A stretch of DNA of 64,000 nt from positions 558,001 to 622,000 of the forward strand of contig JAJNDK010000002.1 in assembly GCA_021156365.1 (NCBI GenBank). The letters run 5' to 3'. The stretch comes from Bacteroidota bacterium. Lineage in GTDB: Bacteria; Bacteroidota; Bacteroidia; B-17B0; Aurantibacillaceae. Below, one piece after another: positions 55,331 to 63,931 of this stretch (its first letter is position 1; the number at the start of each line of letters is the position of its first letter). The notes under the pieces were generated by a model, which searched no databases, was not told where the DNA came from, and saw only the letters and a program-made list of their open reading frames with translations. A program made the position numbers and the translations under genes.

Positions 55331-56377
55331 TTAATTCGGATCCTTAAACCGGGTGTCGTATACAAATGCGTAATCGGTAAGCGTATTCAAAAATGCTTTC
55401 AGTTCCGTTCGTTCCTGTGCGCTGAGCTGTATCCCGCTTTGCAGCTGCGGATCCAGTGTTGGACCCTGTACGACACCTGAAGCATAATGGTTCAGTACCT
55501 GGTCGATGGTATTGAACCGGCCATCGTGCATATAAGGCGCAGTAAGCATGATGTTGCGCAAGGTTGGCGTTTTGAATTTATAACGATCGTTCGGATCGGC
55601 AGTTACATGCGCTCTTCCTGAATCCTGCAAATTTATGTTCACTGCTATCCCGTTATTCCTGAACGCATAATCCGTAAACAAAGGCTCTGTATGGCAGCTG
55701 GCACATTTTTGCTGATACAACTGATACCCTGCCATCTCCTGCGCATCCATATTCCCGCCCTGCTCTCCGCGTTTGTACAGATCGTACTTACTGTTGTAAG
55801 AATACATCATCCCCATGAACTGAGCCAATGATTTGAACATCCGTTCTGTCGTCACCTCTTCATCTCCATATGCATTTTTGAACAGGAGCTTGTATTTTCC
55901 GTCCGCATTCAGCTTTGCGAGCACATTGTTCATGTCCTCATTCATCTCTACCGGATTGGTGATGGGTGCAAGCGGTTGTACTTCGATATGATTGACACCA
56001 CCATCCCACATAAAAGATGTATTCCAGTTCAGGTTGAACAGACCGGGTGAATTCCTTATGCCGAACGAGCCGTTGATCCCATGGCTAAGTGCATGCTCTG
56101 AATGTGCAAAAGCTACAAAATTCTGATGACAGGATCCACAGGAGATCGTATTGTCTGCAGAAAGTTTTTCTTCGTAAAACAACTCCCTGCCCAGCTTGAA
56201 TTTCTCAACGGACAAAGGATTGTTCTCAAATTTATAAACCGGTTGAGGCCAGCCAGCCGGCACCACCTGCTCAATATTATCGGCAGGTAGCACCGGCTTG
56301 ATGGCAGGATCCACGCTACAGGAAGAAATCCCGGCAGCTATTGTGATCACAAGACCTATGTTCAGGACAAAACGCAT
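55331..56377 (-). CDS. MbnH-like di-heme cytochrome c peroxidase family protein
   Basis: A 348-residue exported protein with a lipobox-like AAGISSC. Two CxxCH heme c sites, CGSCHQNFVAF (about residue 79) and CASCHTEPLFTD (about 226), fit the di-heme peroxidase/MauG superfamily that includes MbnH. MbnH oxidises a Trp of MbnP to kynurenine through a bis-ferryl state. FKTPTLRNIMLTAPYMHDGRFNTI near the C-terminus carries the conserved Met/His region. Its start is 2 bases after the MbnP copy A stop, so the two are tightly coupled. The enzyme-substrate pairing is inferred from adjacency. Confidence 0.85.
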   Translation of the reverse strand: MRFVLNIGLVITIAAGISSCSVDPAIKPVLPADNIEQVVPAGWPQPVYKFENNPLSVEKFKLGRELFYEEKLSADNTISCGSCHQNFVAFAHSEHALSHGINGSFGIRNSPGLFNLNWNTSFMWDGGVNHIEVQPLAPITNPVEMNEDMNNVLAKLNADGKYKLLFKNAYGDEEVTTERMFKSLAQFMGMMYSYNSKYDLYKRGEQGGNMDAQEMAGYQLYQQKCASCHTEPLFTDYAFRNNGIAVNINLQDSGRAHVTADPNDRYKFKTPTLRNIMLTAPYMHDGRFNTIDQVLNHYASGVVQGPTLDPQLQSGIQLSAQERTELKAFLNTLTDYAFVYDTRFKDPN

Positions 56378-56379
56378 TC

Positions 56380-57159
56380 TTAGTTGTGTATATGCTCCAC
56401 ACTGAACATATCAGCATAATTATCTGCAATGGATTTGGCTGCAGCGCCTCCCATGTGTATCGTGTGGGTAGTTGCAAAGCTAACAGTTGTCGGTGATTTA
56501 AACCACTCCGCAATATCTGCTTTCAGGTGTATCTCTGGTGTTACCGTACTGCTTACATTTGCCATGGATCCGTTGAAAGAAGGAGTTAGGGTCTTCAACA
56601 CACTGTTGGTTCCCGAAAAGCCTCCCATGTGCAACACCAGTCCATGATTAGTGGCAGGTGAAGAAGGTGAATTCCCTTCGAGTTTTGCCATGATATAGCC
56701 ACTGCTCCAGCTCCAGAACATTCCTTTGGCAGGATCCAGCGCACCTGATTGTGCCCCTGAAACATTGCGTGTCGAATCTACTCCGATCATAAAGCTGATG
56801 GCTGTATAATTACCAAAAGGCACACCTGAAAGTGTCAGGACTTTTGATGATGTCACATCTTCATCGATCAGGTGGTAACTTTCACTCTCCGTGAAAATAG
56901 TTCCGTCCGATTTGGTAAGCTTGATATTGCTGATGTAATATTTGAATTTGGAAACGGTGAAGCTGTCATTGTTGGCATTCACATATGTTTCGGAGTTTAA
57001 TACCAGCTCATTGGTATCCACCATGTTCTCAAATTCGATCTTCAACGATCCCGTCGTTGCGGCTGGTGGTGTCGGTGTTGCTGGTTCGTCAACCGGATCC
57101 TTTTTACAGGATGCGATCACGACCGCCACGATAACTATTAATAAAAATGTTTTTTTCAT
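56380..57159 (-). CDS. MbnP-family lipoprotein (copy A)
   Basis: A 259-residue lipoprotein (lipobox VVIASCKK) with the same fold and motifs as copy B: FENMVDTNELVLNS, YYISNIKL, SYHLIDED, SFMIGVDSTRN, GMFWSWSSGYIMAKLEG and LVLHMGGFSG. It differs in the N-terminal linker, which is Pro/Thr-rich (DEPATPTPPAATT) and has no His cluster. The Trp candidates for kynurenine formation and the His of HMGGF are present. It is directly followed by the MbnH gene, the expected partner. No -7 element could be placed confidently upstream. Confidence 0.88.
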   Translation of the reverse strand: MKKTFLLIVIVAVVIASCKKDPVDEPATPTPPAATTGSLKIEFENMVDTNELVLNSETYVNANNDSFTVSKFKYYISNIKLTKSDGTIFTESESYHLIDEDVTSSKVLTLSGVPFGNYTAISFMIGVDSTRNVSGAQSGALDPAKGMFWSWSSGYIMAKLEGNSPSSPATNHGLVLHMGGFSGTNSVLKTLTPSFNGSMANVSSTVTPEIHLKADIAEWFKSPTTVSFATTHTIHMGGAAAKSIADNYADMFSVEHIHN

Positions 57160-57418
57160 ATTCGTTTTAATAAAATTAAGTTCTACTTACGGGCACTACT
57201 AAAACACCTGTATACTGAGAAGAACTCAATACCGGCATTTTAAACGTACTACTCTTTTGGGATAAGATGTTTGAATAAATATCCTTACAGCTCCTTTTAT
57301 CTTTCTGTACGGGCTATTTTAAAAGAGTATTACACCCTTTCCTGTTGCTTCCGGAATACATAAAGATACTACATTCCCATTTCAAAAGGAATGAATTTAA
57401 CATAAGAAAACAGTAAGT

Positions 57419-57793
57419 TCAGGTCAATTGGTCGGGTGGATGGAAAACACTCCCGGATAAGGAATAGTCGTAATTATTCCCATAGATAAATACGGGAGCA
57501 GTGGTGATTTCTTCAAAATGCTGTTCCTCTTTTTCGGGGATAGTGCAGGTGAGTAAATTAAATTTATCCTTCAGGCCGGGAGGAAGTCCTTTGTTCTCCT
57601 TTTTATCTTCTTCCTGTAATTGTTTATTCAACTGGCAGGAGCCTTTACAGCAGGATTTCGGTTTTTTACGGTTTACACACAGGTTCTTAGCGATATACTC
57701 CCGGTTTGCTCTGAAATTAATGAGAATGGCGAGCTTGGCCGTACTTTGGAACAGGATCCCGGTCAAAATCGCTATGGCAATACATACCCTCAT
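57419..57793 (-). CDS. Small exported Cys-rich protein
   Basis: About 124 residues from the ATG at 57793. The frame also opens at an upstream TTG at 57805, but the -7 element overlaps it, so the ATG is preferred. A hydrophobic N-terminal helix (VCIAIAILTGILF) is followed by NLCVNRKKPKSCCKGSCQL, a C...CCxGxC cluster, and an acidic linker. The family is unrecognised, although similar small proteins occur beside copper genes in Bacteroidota. It lies 259 bases upstream of MbnP copy A; that gap holds no gene. Confidence 0.6.
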   Translation of the reverse strand: MRVCIAIAILTGILFQSTAKLAILINFRANREYIAKNLCVNRKKPKSCCKGSCQLNKQLQEEDKKENKGLPPGLKDKFNLLTCTIPEKEEQHFEEITTAPVFIYGNNYDYSLSGSVFHPPDQLT

Positions 57794-57802
57794 ACAATGA
57801 TG

Positions 57803-57810
57803 CAAAGTTA
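57803..57810 (-). promoter_or_regulatory. -7 element of the Cys-rich gene, close to the start codon
   Basis: On the minus strand TAACTTTG followed by C matches TAnnTTTG exactly and ends 9 bases before the ATG at 57793. The leader would be only a few bases long. Confidence 0.4.
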
Positions 57811-57845
57811 TGAAATTATAACGGTAAGAGCCCGGATAACCCTAC

Positions 57846-57882
57846 TAAAAAAACAAGGCCTGACTTTTTGAAGCCAGGCCTT
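57846..57882 (-). terminator. Terminator of the ExbB-ExbD-ExbD-TonB operon
   Basis: On the minus strand AAGGCCTG pairs with CAGGCCTT around a 12-base loop, followed by GTTTTTTT. It lies about 20 bases after the tonB stop and separates the TonB operon from the Cys-rich gene. Confidence 0.85.
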
Positions 57883-57902
57883 AAATCTATGAGTAAAACT
57901 GA

Positions 57903-58709
57903 TTAGTTCAGTTTGAAGTTGATCGGTAAGTTGAAGTAAACAGGAACAGTACGTCCGTTTTGTTTACCCGGTTTCCATTTCGGCATTGATTTTACCACCC
58001 GGATCGCTTCTTTTGACAAGCCTTCGCCGCCTGATACACCACGCAGAACTTCCACGTTACTGATAACTCCATCGGGCTGTACAACGAATTTCACGAATAC
58101 TTTACCCTGGATACCCGCTTCTTTTTCTACCTGCGGGTAGCTGATATTGTTCTGGAGGTATTTCATCAGGTCAGCCATTCCGCCCGGGTATTCCGGCATC
58201 TCTTCCACTACGGTAAAGATCTCCGGTTTTGCTTCTTCCACTACGCCCGGTCCTGTGTTCTCAGTTGGTATCACTATATCATCACCGCCTGTACCTTCCT
58301 GGGTAACCGTACTTACGTTGGTTTCTACCAGTTCATCCTGTGGTGGCGGTGGATCTGTTTCCACTGCATCATCCTGGATCACCGGAGGTACAAATCGTAC
58401 AGTTTCAACAACCGGTGGTGGCGGCGGTGGTGGTGGCGGTGGATCGTTTTTATCGATCGGTGGTGGCGTAAGATCGATATCTGTCATAACGATCTGTGGC
58501 TTTTTTGTGTCCGCAAGGGAAATGTTCAGGTTGAGTATGAACCTGATCAGGAAGATCAGGCCTACAGCCACAAGCAGTCCTGCCAACACAAACATCACTA
58601 CCCTGTTGTAGTTGCGTCGTATTTCGTAGGCTCCATAGAACTGGTTCCTTCCTTCGAAGACCAGCTCATTCCTTTGAGGGGAAACTACGTTGTTCCATGT
58701 AATATTCAT
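57903..58709 (-). CDS. Energy transducer TonB
   Basis: A 268-residue protein with one N-terminal membrane helix (VVMFVLAGLLVAVGLIFLIRF), a periplasmic Pro-rich spacer (PPPIDKNDPPPPPPPPPP) and a C-terminal TonB domain (residues about 180-268) with YPQVEKEAGIQGKVFVKFVVQPDG and PKWKPGKQNGRTVPVYFNLPI. It passes the proton motive force to outer-membrane receptors. The C-terminal box is complete. It is the last gene of the ExbB-ExbD-ExbD-TonB operon and is followed by a clear terminator. Confidence 0.9.
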   Translation of the reverse strand: MNITWNNVVSPQRNELVFEGRNQFYGAYEIRRNYNRVVMFVLAGLLVAVGLIFLIRFILNLNISLADTKKPQIVMTDIDLTPPPIDKNDPPPPPPPPPPVVETVRFVPPVIQDDAVETDPPPPQDELVETNVSTVTQEGTGGDDIVIPTENTGPGVVEEAKPEIFTVVEEMPEYPGGMADLMKYLQNNISYPQVEKEAGIQGKVFVKFVVQPDGVISNVEVLRGVSGGEGLSKEAIRVVKSMPKWKPGKQNGRTVPVYFNLPINFKLN

Positions 58710-58721
58710 GTGCTCTGTTTT

Positions 58722-59390
58722 TTATTTTACTTCCGGTTTCGGTGTTCTCATGGCCTGCTGCAATACCTCGTATTCTTTCGGCATCATATCAACCCCTAAT
58801 ACACGCTTACCTACATCCGATATCTTCAATTCATCCATGATATCGATTGCGTTTTTGTAAGTGGCTTTATCGTCCGTTTTTATAAGAACAGTGATCGCCT
58901 TTGTATTGCCCAAAACATCGTTCACCATCCGACTAATTGTAGTGTCAGCTGTTTTCTTTTTGGTCTCTGTATCAATGATCTTTTTCTTCTCATCAATTGC
59001 CCAAGCATTTTTTTCCTGCAACAATTTATGAATTCCGACTGCCGAAGACTGGGAATAATTTGTTTCTGTCAAAACGGTTGCTGGTTTACCGTCCGGATTT
59101 CCTGCCTCATTAAATTGACCGTAATACCAAAATACTCTGTCATTATCTGAAACCAGGAACGTAAGACCGTTTTTTACCTCTGGTGGTGGTGGCCCTGGAG
59201 GCGGTTTAGCGGGCAATGCTAATTCCATTGCTTTGGGCTTGCTGAAAGTTGACGTTAATACGAAGAATGTCAACAACAGGAAAGCCAAATCCACCATGGG
59301 TGTCATGTCCACGCGGGTGGACTGCTTCTTGGCGCGTTTCTTACCGCCCTTGCCGTGGCCTCCGCCACCGCCTTCTGCTATCTCTGCCAT
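58722..59390 (-). CDS. Biopolymer transporter ExbD (second copy in operon)
   Basis: A 222-residue inner-membrane protein. A Gly/Lys-rich cytoplasmic start (GGGGGHGKGGKKRAKK) precedes the conserved VDMTPMVDLAFLLLTFFVL helix, in which the Asp takes part in proton transfer. The periplasmic domain follows and ends near AMRTPKPEVK. It works with ExbB and TonB. It starts 2 bases after the stop of the first ExbD and ends 13 bases before tonB. Confidence 0.88.
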   Translation of the reverse strand: MAEIAEGGGGGHGKGGKKRAKKQSTRVDMTPMVDLAFLLLTFFVLTSTFSKPKAMELALPAKPPPGPPPPEVKNGLTFLVSDNDRVFWYYGQFNEAGNPDGKPATVLTETNYSQSSAVGIHKLLQEKNAWAIDEKKKIIDTETKKKTADTTISRMVNDVLGNTKAITVLIKTDDKATYKNAIDIMDELKISDVGKRVLGVDMMPKEYEVLQQAMRTPKPEVK

Positions 59391-59392
59391 GT

Positions 59393-60085
59393 TTAATGCG
59401 GTTTAGCTCCTTTGGCCGGCGCGCTTTCGCCACCTTCCATAGAAGTGATTAAGTTAAATGTATACAACTCCATATCGGTAAAGGTTTTGAAAACCGCTTT
59501 TACCGCTACGTATTTTACTTTTCCATCTGCTTTAATTGCGTAACGCAGCTTCTCTCCTTTGAAATCCTGTCCCTTCTCTTTTGCTTCATCACGTGCACGC
59601 ATGTACACAGTGTTTGCCTGCTGCGCTCCTATCAGGATCCAGTCGTGCAATTGGTGATTACTTGCAGAGTCATTCGGAATTCCTTGTCCTTTCATGGTGA
59701 TCTGTTTACGCTCTCCCTCCGTTGCATCCAGGTATTTTGGCAGATCCTTAATGTCTACTCCAAAGCTCGATAAGCCACCGAATTTTTTCAACTGATCCGG
59801 TGTGAATTTTACTTTATAGTTTTCAGACATTTGTTTCAGGGTATTCATTTTCGCTTCAGCATTGCTGATACCGAAGAACGGACGCCCGTCATTATCTATA
59901 GTGATCAAAATAGTGTTTTCAGGAAGCAATTTGTCCGAGTGTGAAGATGGAGGATCCACCACCACAGGCTCGGCCATACGGAAAGAAGCAGTAAGCATGA
60001 AGAAGGTTACCAGCAGGAAGGCCAAATCCACCATCGGAGTCATATCGATAGACGGTGAACCTTTATGTATTTTAATTTTTGGCAT
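59393..60085 (-). CDS. Biopolymer transporter ExbD (first copy in operon)
   Basis: A 230-residue protein with a short cytoplasmic N-terminus (MPKIKIHKGSPS), one membrane helix with IDMTPMVDLAFLLVTFFML including the proton-transfer Asp, and a long periplasmic domain. It forms a channel complex with ExbB. The two ExbD copies differ strongly outside the helix, as is usual for Bacteroidota. It lies 69 bases after exbB and directly before the second copy. Confidence 0.88.
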   Translation of the reverse strand: MPKIKIHKGSPSIDMTPMVDLAFLLVTFFMLTASFRMAEPVVVDPPSSHSDKLLPENTILITIDNDGRPFFGISNAEAKMNTLKQMSENYKVKFTPDQLKKFGGLSSFGVDIKDLPKYLDATEGERKQITMKGQGIPNDSASNHQLHDWILIGAQQANTVYMRARDEAKEKGQDFKGEKLRYAIKADGKVKYVAVKAVFKTFTDMELYTFNLITSMEGGESAPAKGAKPH

Positions 60086-60154
60086 TTTATCCTTTTTATT
60101 ACTTTTCTGTTATTAAGATTCTCTTATTCTCCTTATTCCATAAAACCCCGGAAA

Positions 60155-60958
60155 TTATTTTCCGGAAGTCTGGAATTCCTGGATAATAGTGAATCCTGCT
60201 TCGTCCATTGCGTAAGTTAACTGATCTACACGGTTAGAGAACATGTTGTAGAACACGATCGCTAAAGCGGAAGACAAGATACCAACGAGTGTATTTACAA
60301 GAGCCTCGGAGATACCGGTTGCAAGAGCTGCTGTATCAGGAGTACCAGCCGCGGCTAATGCACCGAAAGCACGGATCATACCTACAACCGTTCCGATCAG
60401 ACCGATGAGGGTACCAACAGAAGCACAGGTAGAAATAATCACCATATTTTTAGAAAGCATTGGCAGCTCAAGTGCAGTAGCTTCTTCCAACGCTTTGGAG
60501 ATAGCTGCTACTTTCGCCTCTTTGTCCATGTTCGGATCGTTTTGAACGAACTGGTATTTCAATAAACCTTCTTTCACAACATTTCCAAGAGAACCTTTTT
60601 GTTTGTCGCACTCTGCGATAGCTGAATCCAGGTCTCCGTTTGCGATCAGGTTTTTTATTTTTGCCACGAAAGCAGAAACATTACCACGACCCGTAGCTTT
60701 TGCTATTGTGATCAAACGCTCGAAGAAAAATGTAAGCACTGTAAAAAACACACCTAAGAGAATAGGTACAATGAAACCTCCTTTGTACATGTTACCCCAG
60801 AAATTGATCGGGTGCCCTTTTTCTGGTCCGTCCGCATCGAAGTTGCCCGGACTTCCCAAAAGAAATTTGTAAACTAAAATCCCGATACCAAGACAAATTG
60901 CAATTGCCAAAAGGGACACAATAAATGAAAATCCGCCTGATGTTTTGTTGTTACTCAT
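60155..60958 (-). CDS. MotA/TolQ/ExbB proton channel family protein
   Basis: A 267-residue protein from the ATG at 60958; a TTG at 61003 opens the frame earlier but overlaps the -7 element. Three hydrophobic segments are visible (about 8-30, 58-78 and a C-terminal pair near 170-240). The signature segment LSKNMVIISTCASVGTLIGLIGTVVGMIRAF is typical of ExbB/TolQ and carries the Gly-rich helix. It forms the proton channel with ExbD and is the first gene of the TonB operon. Confidence 0.9.
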   Translation of the reverse strand: MSNNKTSGGFSFIVSLLAIAICLGIGILVYKFLLGSPGNFDADGPEKGHPINFWGNMYKGGFIVPILLGVFFTVLTFFFERLITIAKATGRGNVSAFVAKIKNLIANGDLDSAIAECDKQKGSLGNVVKEGLLKYQFVQNDPNMDKEAKVAAISKALEEATALELPMLSKNMVIISTCASVGTLIGLIGTVVGMIRAFGALAAAGTPDTAALATGISEALVNTLVGILSSALAIVFYNMFSNRVDQLTYAMDEAGFTIIQEFQTSGK

Positions 60959-61000
60959 ATTACTTGTTTTTAATAGTTTTCTTGTTTTAATTACAGTTGC

Positions 61001-61008
61001 CAAACATA
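61001..61008 (-). promoter_or_regulatory. -7 element of the exbB operon
   Basis: On the minus strand TATGTTTG matches TAnnTTTG at all fixed positions. It lies 42 bases before the ATG at 60958. Confidence 0.45.
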
Positions 61009-61208
61009 CTAAATTACTTTCAAAAGTAAAAGCCCTGCTTTTTTATCTTTTTATTAAGTGTTTTTTCTGTTTTCAGCTTCTGTTTTGATGTATAACTGCA
61101 AATCAGACGCTAAATTATACATGGTTTCATAAAAAAACAGCTAAATTTTGTAAGTGGTGCGATTTACTGCATAAGTGGTCCATTTTAGGGGGTTCCGTGT
61201 TATTCCCT

Positions 61209-61216
61209 ATCTTTGC
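61209..61216 (+). promoter_or_regulatory. -7 element of recO
   Basis: TATCTTTG followed by C matches TAnnTTTG exactly and ends 15 bases before the ATG at 61232. No -33 element is clear. Confidence 0.45.
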
Positions 61217-61231
61217 GAACTATTTCGCCGG

Positions 61232-61957
61232 ATGCTCAGCAAGTCAAAAGGGATCGTTTTCAGGACCATACGTTATGATGATAAAAAGCTGATCGTGAAG
61301 ATCTATACGGATCTCCACGGCTTGCAGTCCTTTTTTGTAAGTACCGGTAAATCGCCCCGCTCGAAGATCAAAACCGCCCTGCTACAGCCCTTGACGCAGC
61401 TGGAGCTGGAAACCACACAGCGCGTCAACAAGCAATTTGCCAAGATCCAGGACATTCGTTGTTCCTACCACTATACGGATATTCACCTCAACATCTATAA
61501 GAACACGATCTGCGCTTTTTTGAACGAGGTGCTGTATCAGTCGGTGAAAGAGGAGGAGGCCAACGAAAACCTGTTTGATTTTATTTCTGCCGCTTTCCAA
61601 TGGCTGGATCAGAGCCGGGAGAACATCAGCAATTTCCATTTGTATTTCCTGATCGAATTATCAAAGCACATGGGATTTTATCCGCAAAACAATTACACCA
61701 ACGAGCATCCCTGGTTCGACCTGTACGAGGGAGCTTTTGTGGAAAAGATCCCGATGCATGCGAGCTACCTTGGCCCGGAGAGCAGTATCCTGCTTTCGGA
61801 TCTGCTGATGGTGGATCTGCGGAATATCCGGTATTACAATATTTCCAAAGCCGAACGGGACGATATTTTGCAGAACCTGCTGCAGTTTTACCGCCTGCAT
61901 GTGGCGGGGCTGCATGAGATCCGGTCGCTGGCAGTGCTGCGGGAAACGTTTGCCTGA
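61232..61957 (+). CDS. recO: DNA repair protein RecO
   Basis: A 241-residue recombination mediator with an N-terminal OB-fold (SKGIVFRTIRYDDKKLIVKIYT, then GLQSFFVSTGK) and a helical C-terminal part. It loads RecA with RecR in the RecF pathway and in transformation. The four zinc-binding Cys of some RecO proteins are absent; only two Cys are present. The ATG at 61232 is chosen because similarity starts there and a TATCTTTG element lies 15 bases upstream. The frame is open from 61175. Confidence 0.88.
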   Translation: MLSKSKGIVFRTIRYDDKKLIVKIYTDLHGLQSFFVSTGKSPRSKIKTALLQPLTQLELETTQRVNKQFAKIQDIRCSYHYTDIHLNIYKNTICAFLNEVLYQSVKEEEANENLFDFISAAFQWLDQSRENISNFHLYFLIELSKHMGFYPQNNYTNEHPWFDLYEGAFVEKIPMHASYLGPESSILLSDLLMVDLRNIRYYNISKAERDDILQNLLQFYRLHVAGLHEIRSLAVLRETFA

Positions 61958-62059
61958 TGGTTTCGCGCAGAGACGCAGAGACCGCAAAGTTTTTAATTAT
62001 TTTGATTTAAGAAGTCCACACGATCTGCGGCTAAAAAATCCTATCTTTACAGCTGATTT

Positions 62060-63931
62060 ATGAAAGATCTGTTCAGGGCACTCAACTACGTAAAAGGTTA
62101 CTGGAAGTACGCCTTGCTGAACATTTTGTTCAATATTTTCTTCTCGGTGTTTTCAGTGTTTTCCATCACACTGGTGATCCCGTTCATGGACCTGCTCTTT
62201 CAAACCAATGAGAAACTGATCGAATACAGCTCGAAAGCAGAACCGGTGCTATCGCTGAACGGCGATTCCATCAAGGATTTTTTCTACTATAAAATGTCGA
62301 GCTACATTACGCAGTATGGAATTGGCGCTGAACAGATAGCACAGGGAAAAAAAGAAGCTCTCATTTTTATCTGTATTTCGGTGGTAGTGCTGATCTTCTT
62401 CAAAAATCTTTTCCGGTATTTTGCTATGTTCTTCCTCGCTCCTATCCGCAACGGTGTGGTGCGTGACCTGCGCAACCGAATGATGAAAAAAGCGCTGGCT
62501 CTTCCCTTATCATACTATAGCAATGAACGCAAGGGCGATATCATCAGCCGCATGACCTCGGATGTGCAGGAGATCGAATGGAGCATTATGCAAACCCTGG
62601 AGCTAATCTTTCGGGAGCCGATCATCATCATCGTTTCGCTCGCCTGGCTGATCGGTATCAGTCCGTACCTTACGTTGTATGTACTGATATTGTTGCCCGT
62701 TGCAGGAGCCATTGTAGCATTGGTGGGACGCGGACTGAAGCGTTCCTCTTCCCGCAGTAAAGAGATGCTGGGTGGTTTGTTCTCCATCATGGAAGAAACA
62801 TTAGGTGCGTTAAAAGTGATCAAAGCTTTTACGGGTGAAAAGTTCATCCAAAAGAAATTTGAATCGATGAACCAGAAGCATTACAAATTATCGGTGGGGA
62901 TCTATCGCAAAACGGATCTTTCTTCGCCGGTAAGTGAATCAGTAGTAGTGGCAGCCCTTATGATCGTTATGTTCTTAGGGGGAAGCCTTGTACTGGCCAA
63001 CAACGGGGCTTTGTCTGCCGCTGCTTTTATGGGTTATTTTGCCATTGCTTCACAGATCCTGCCTCCGATCAAACAAATTACCGTAGCTTATAACAGCATT
63101 CAGAAAGGGATCGCTTCCGAAGAGCGCATCGACCAGGTACTGAAGGCCCGGCTGGAGATCATGGATCCGGAGCAGCCGGTGGAATTAAAAGAGTTCAAAC
63201 ATTCGATCGAATATAAAAACCTGTCTTTTGCTTATACAAAAGGCGATGCGGGCTATGTGCTGAAGAAGATCAACCTGCAGATCGAAAAAGGCAAGACTAT
63301 TGCATTAGTAGGCCAGTCCGGATCGGGGAAAACCACGCTGGCCGACATGCTGCCACGATTCTATGACCCGAGTGAAGGCGAGATCTGTATCGATGGCGTT
63401 TCGCTGAAAAATATGCGACTACAGGATGTGCGGAGCCTGATGGGGATCGTTTCGCAGGAATCGGTGCTGTTCAACGACAGCATTCACAACAATATCGCTT
63501 TCGGTATAGAGACCGCCACCCGCGAACAGGTGATAGAAGCTGCCAAAATAGCGAATGCACACGACTTTATTATGCAGATGCCCCAGGGATACGACAGCAA
63601 TATCGGCGACCGGGGCGGGAAACTGAGCGGAGGCCAGAAACAGCGTTTATCCATTGCCCGTGCCATCCTGAAAAACCCACCGATCCTGATCCTGGACGAG
63701 GCTACCTCTGCCCTTGATACGGAAAGCGAACGGATCGTACAAGATGCACTCAACAGCCTGATGCGAAACCGGACCTCGGTTATTATTGCTCATAGACTTT
63801 CCACTATTGTTCATGCTGATGAGATTATTGTTCTAATGAACGGGGAGATCATCGAGCGGGGAAATCACCAATATTTACTGGGGCAGAACGGTACTTATAA
63901 GAAGCTTTTTGACATGCAGAGTTTCAAATAA
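62060..63931 (+). CDS. MsbA-like ABC transporter (fused membrane and ATPase domains)
   Basis: A 623-residue half-transporter with six membrane helices in the first 330 residues and one ATPase domain. The ATPase has Walker A GQSGSGKTT, Q-loop VSQESVLFND, signature KLSGGQKQRLSIARA, Walker B PILILDEATSALD and H-loop IIAHRLSTI. Homodimers of this type flip lipid A or export drugs; the MsbA-like assignment is by fold and size. A TATCTTTA element lies 10 bases before the ATG, and nothing recognisable follows to the window end at 64000. Confidence 0.88.
   Translation: MKDLFRALNYVKGYWKYALLNILFNIFFSVFSVFSITLVIPFMDLLFQTNEKLIEYSSKAEPVLSLNGDSIKDFFYYKMSSYITQYGIGAEQIAQGKKEALIFICISVVVLIFFKNLFRYFAMFFLAPIRNGVVRDLRNRMMKKALALPLSYYSNERKGDIISRMTSDVQEIEWSIMQTLELIFREPIIIIVSLAWLIGISPYLTLYVLILLPVAGAIVALVGRGLKRSSSRSKEMLGGLFSIMEETLGALKVIKAFTGEKFIQKKFESMNQKHYKLSVGIYRKTDLSSPVSESVVVAALMIVMFLGGSLVLANNGALSAAAFMGYFAIASQILPPIKQITVAYNSIQKGIASEERIDQVLKARLEIMDPEQPVELKEFKHSIEYKNLSFAYTKGDAGYVLKKINLQIEKGKTIALVGQSGSGKTTLADMLPRFYDPSEGEICIDGVSLKNMRLQDVRSLMGIVSQESVLFNDSIHNNIAFGIETATREQVIEAAKIANAHDFIMQMPQGYDSNIGDRGGKLSGGQKQRLSIARAILKNPPILILDEATSALDTESERIVQDALNSLMRNRTSVIIAHRLSTIVHADEIIVLMNGEIIERGNHQYLLGQNGTYKKLFDMQSFK

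Noticed and set aside
57794-57805. Upstream TTG start for the Cys-rich protein
   Set aside because: The TTG lies within the exact -7 element, so it would not be transcribed; the ATG at 57793 is preferred.
58390-58445. GGTGGC-like simple repeat
   Set aside because: It is the coding sequence of the Pro-rich spacer of TonB, not an independent repeat.
60959-61003. Upstream TTG start for exbB
   Set aside because: The TTG overlaps the -7 element at 61001-61008 and the family N-terminus begins at the ATG at 60958.
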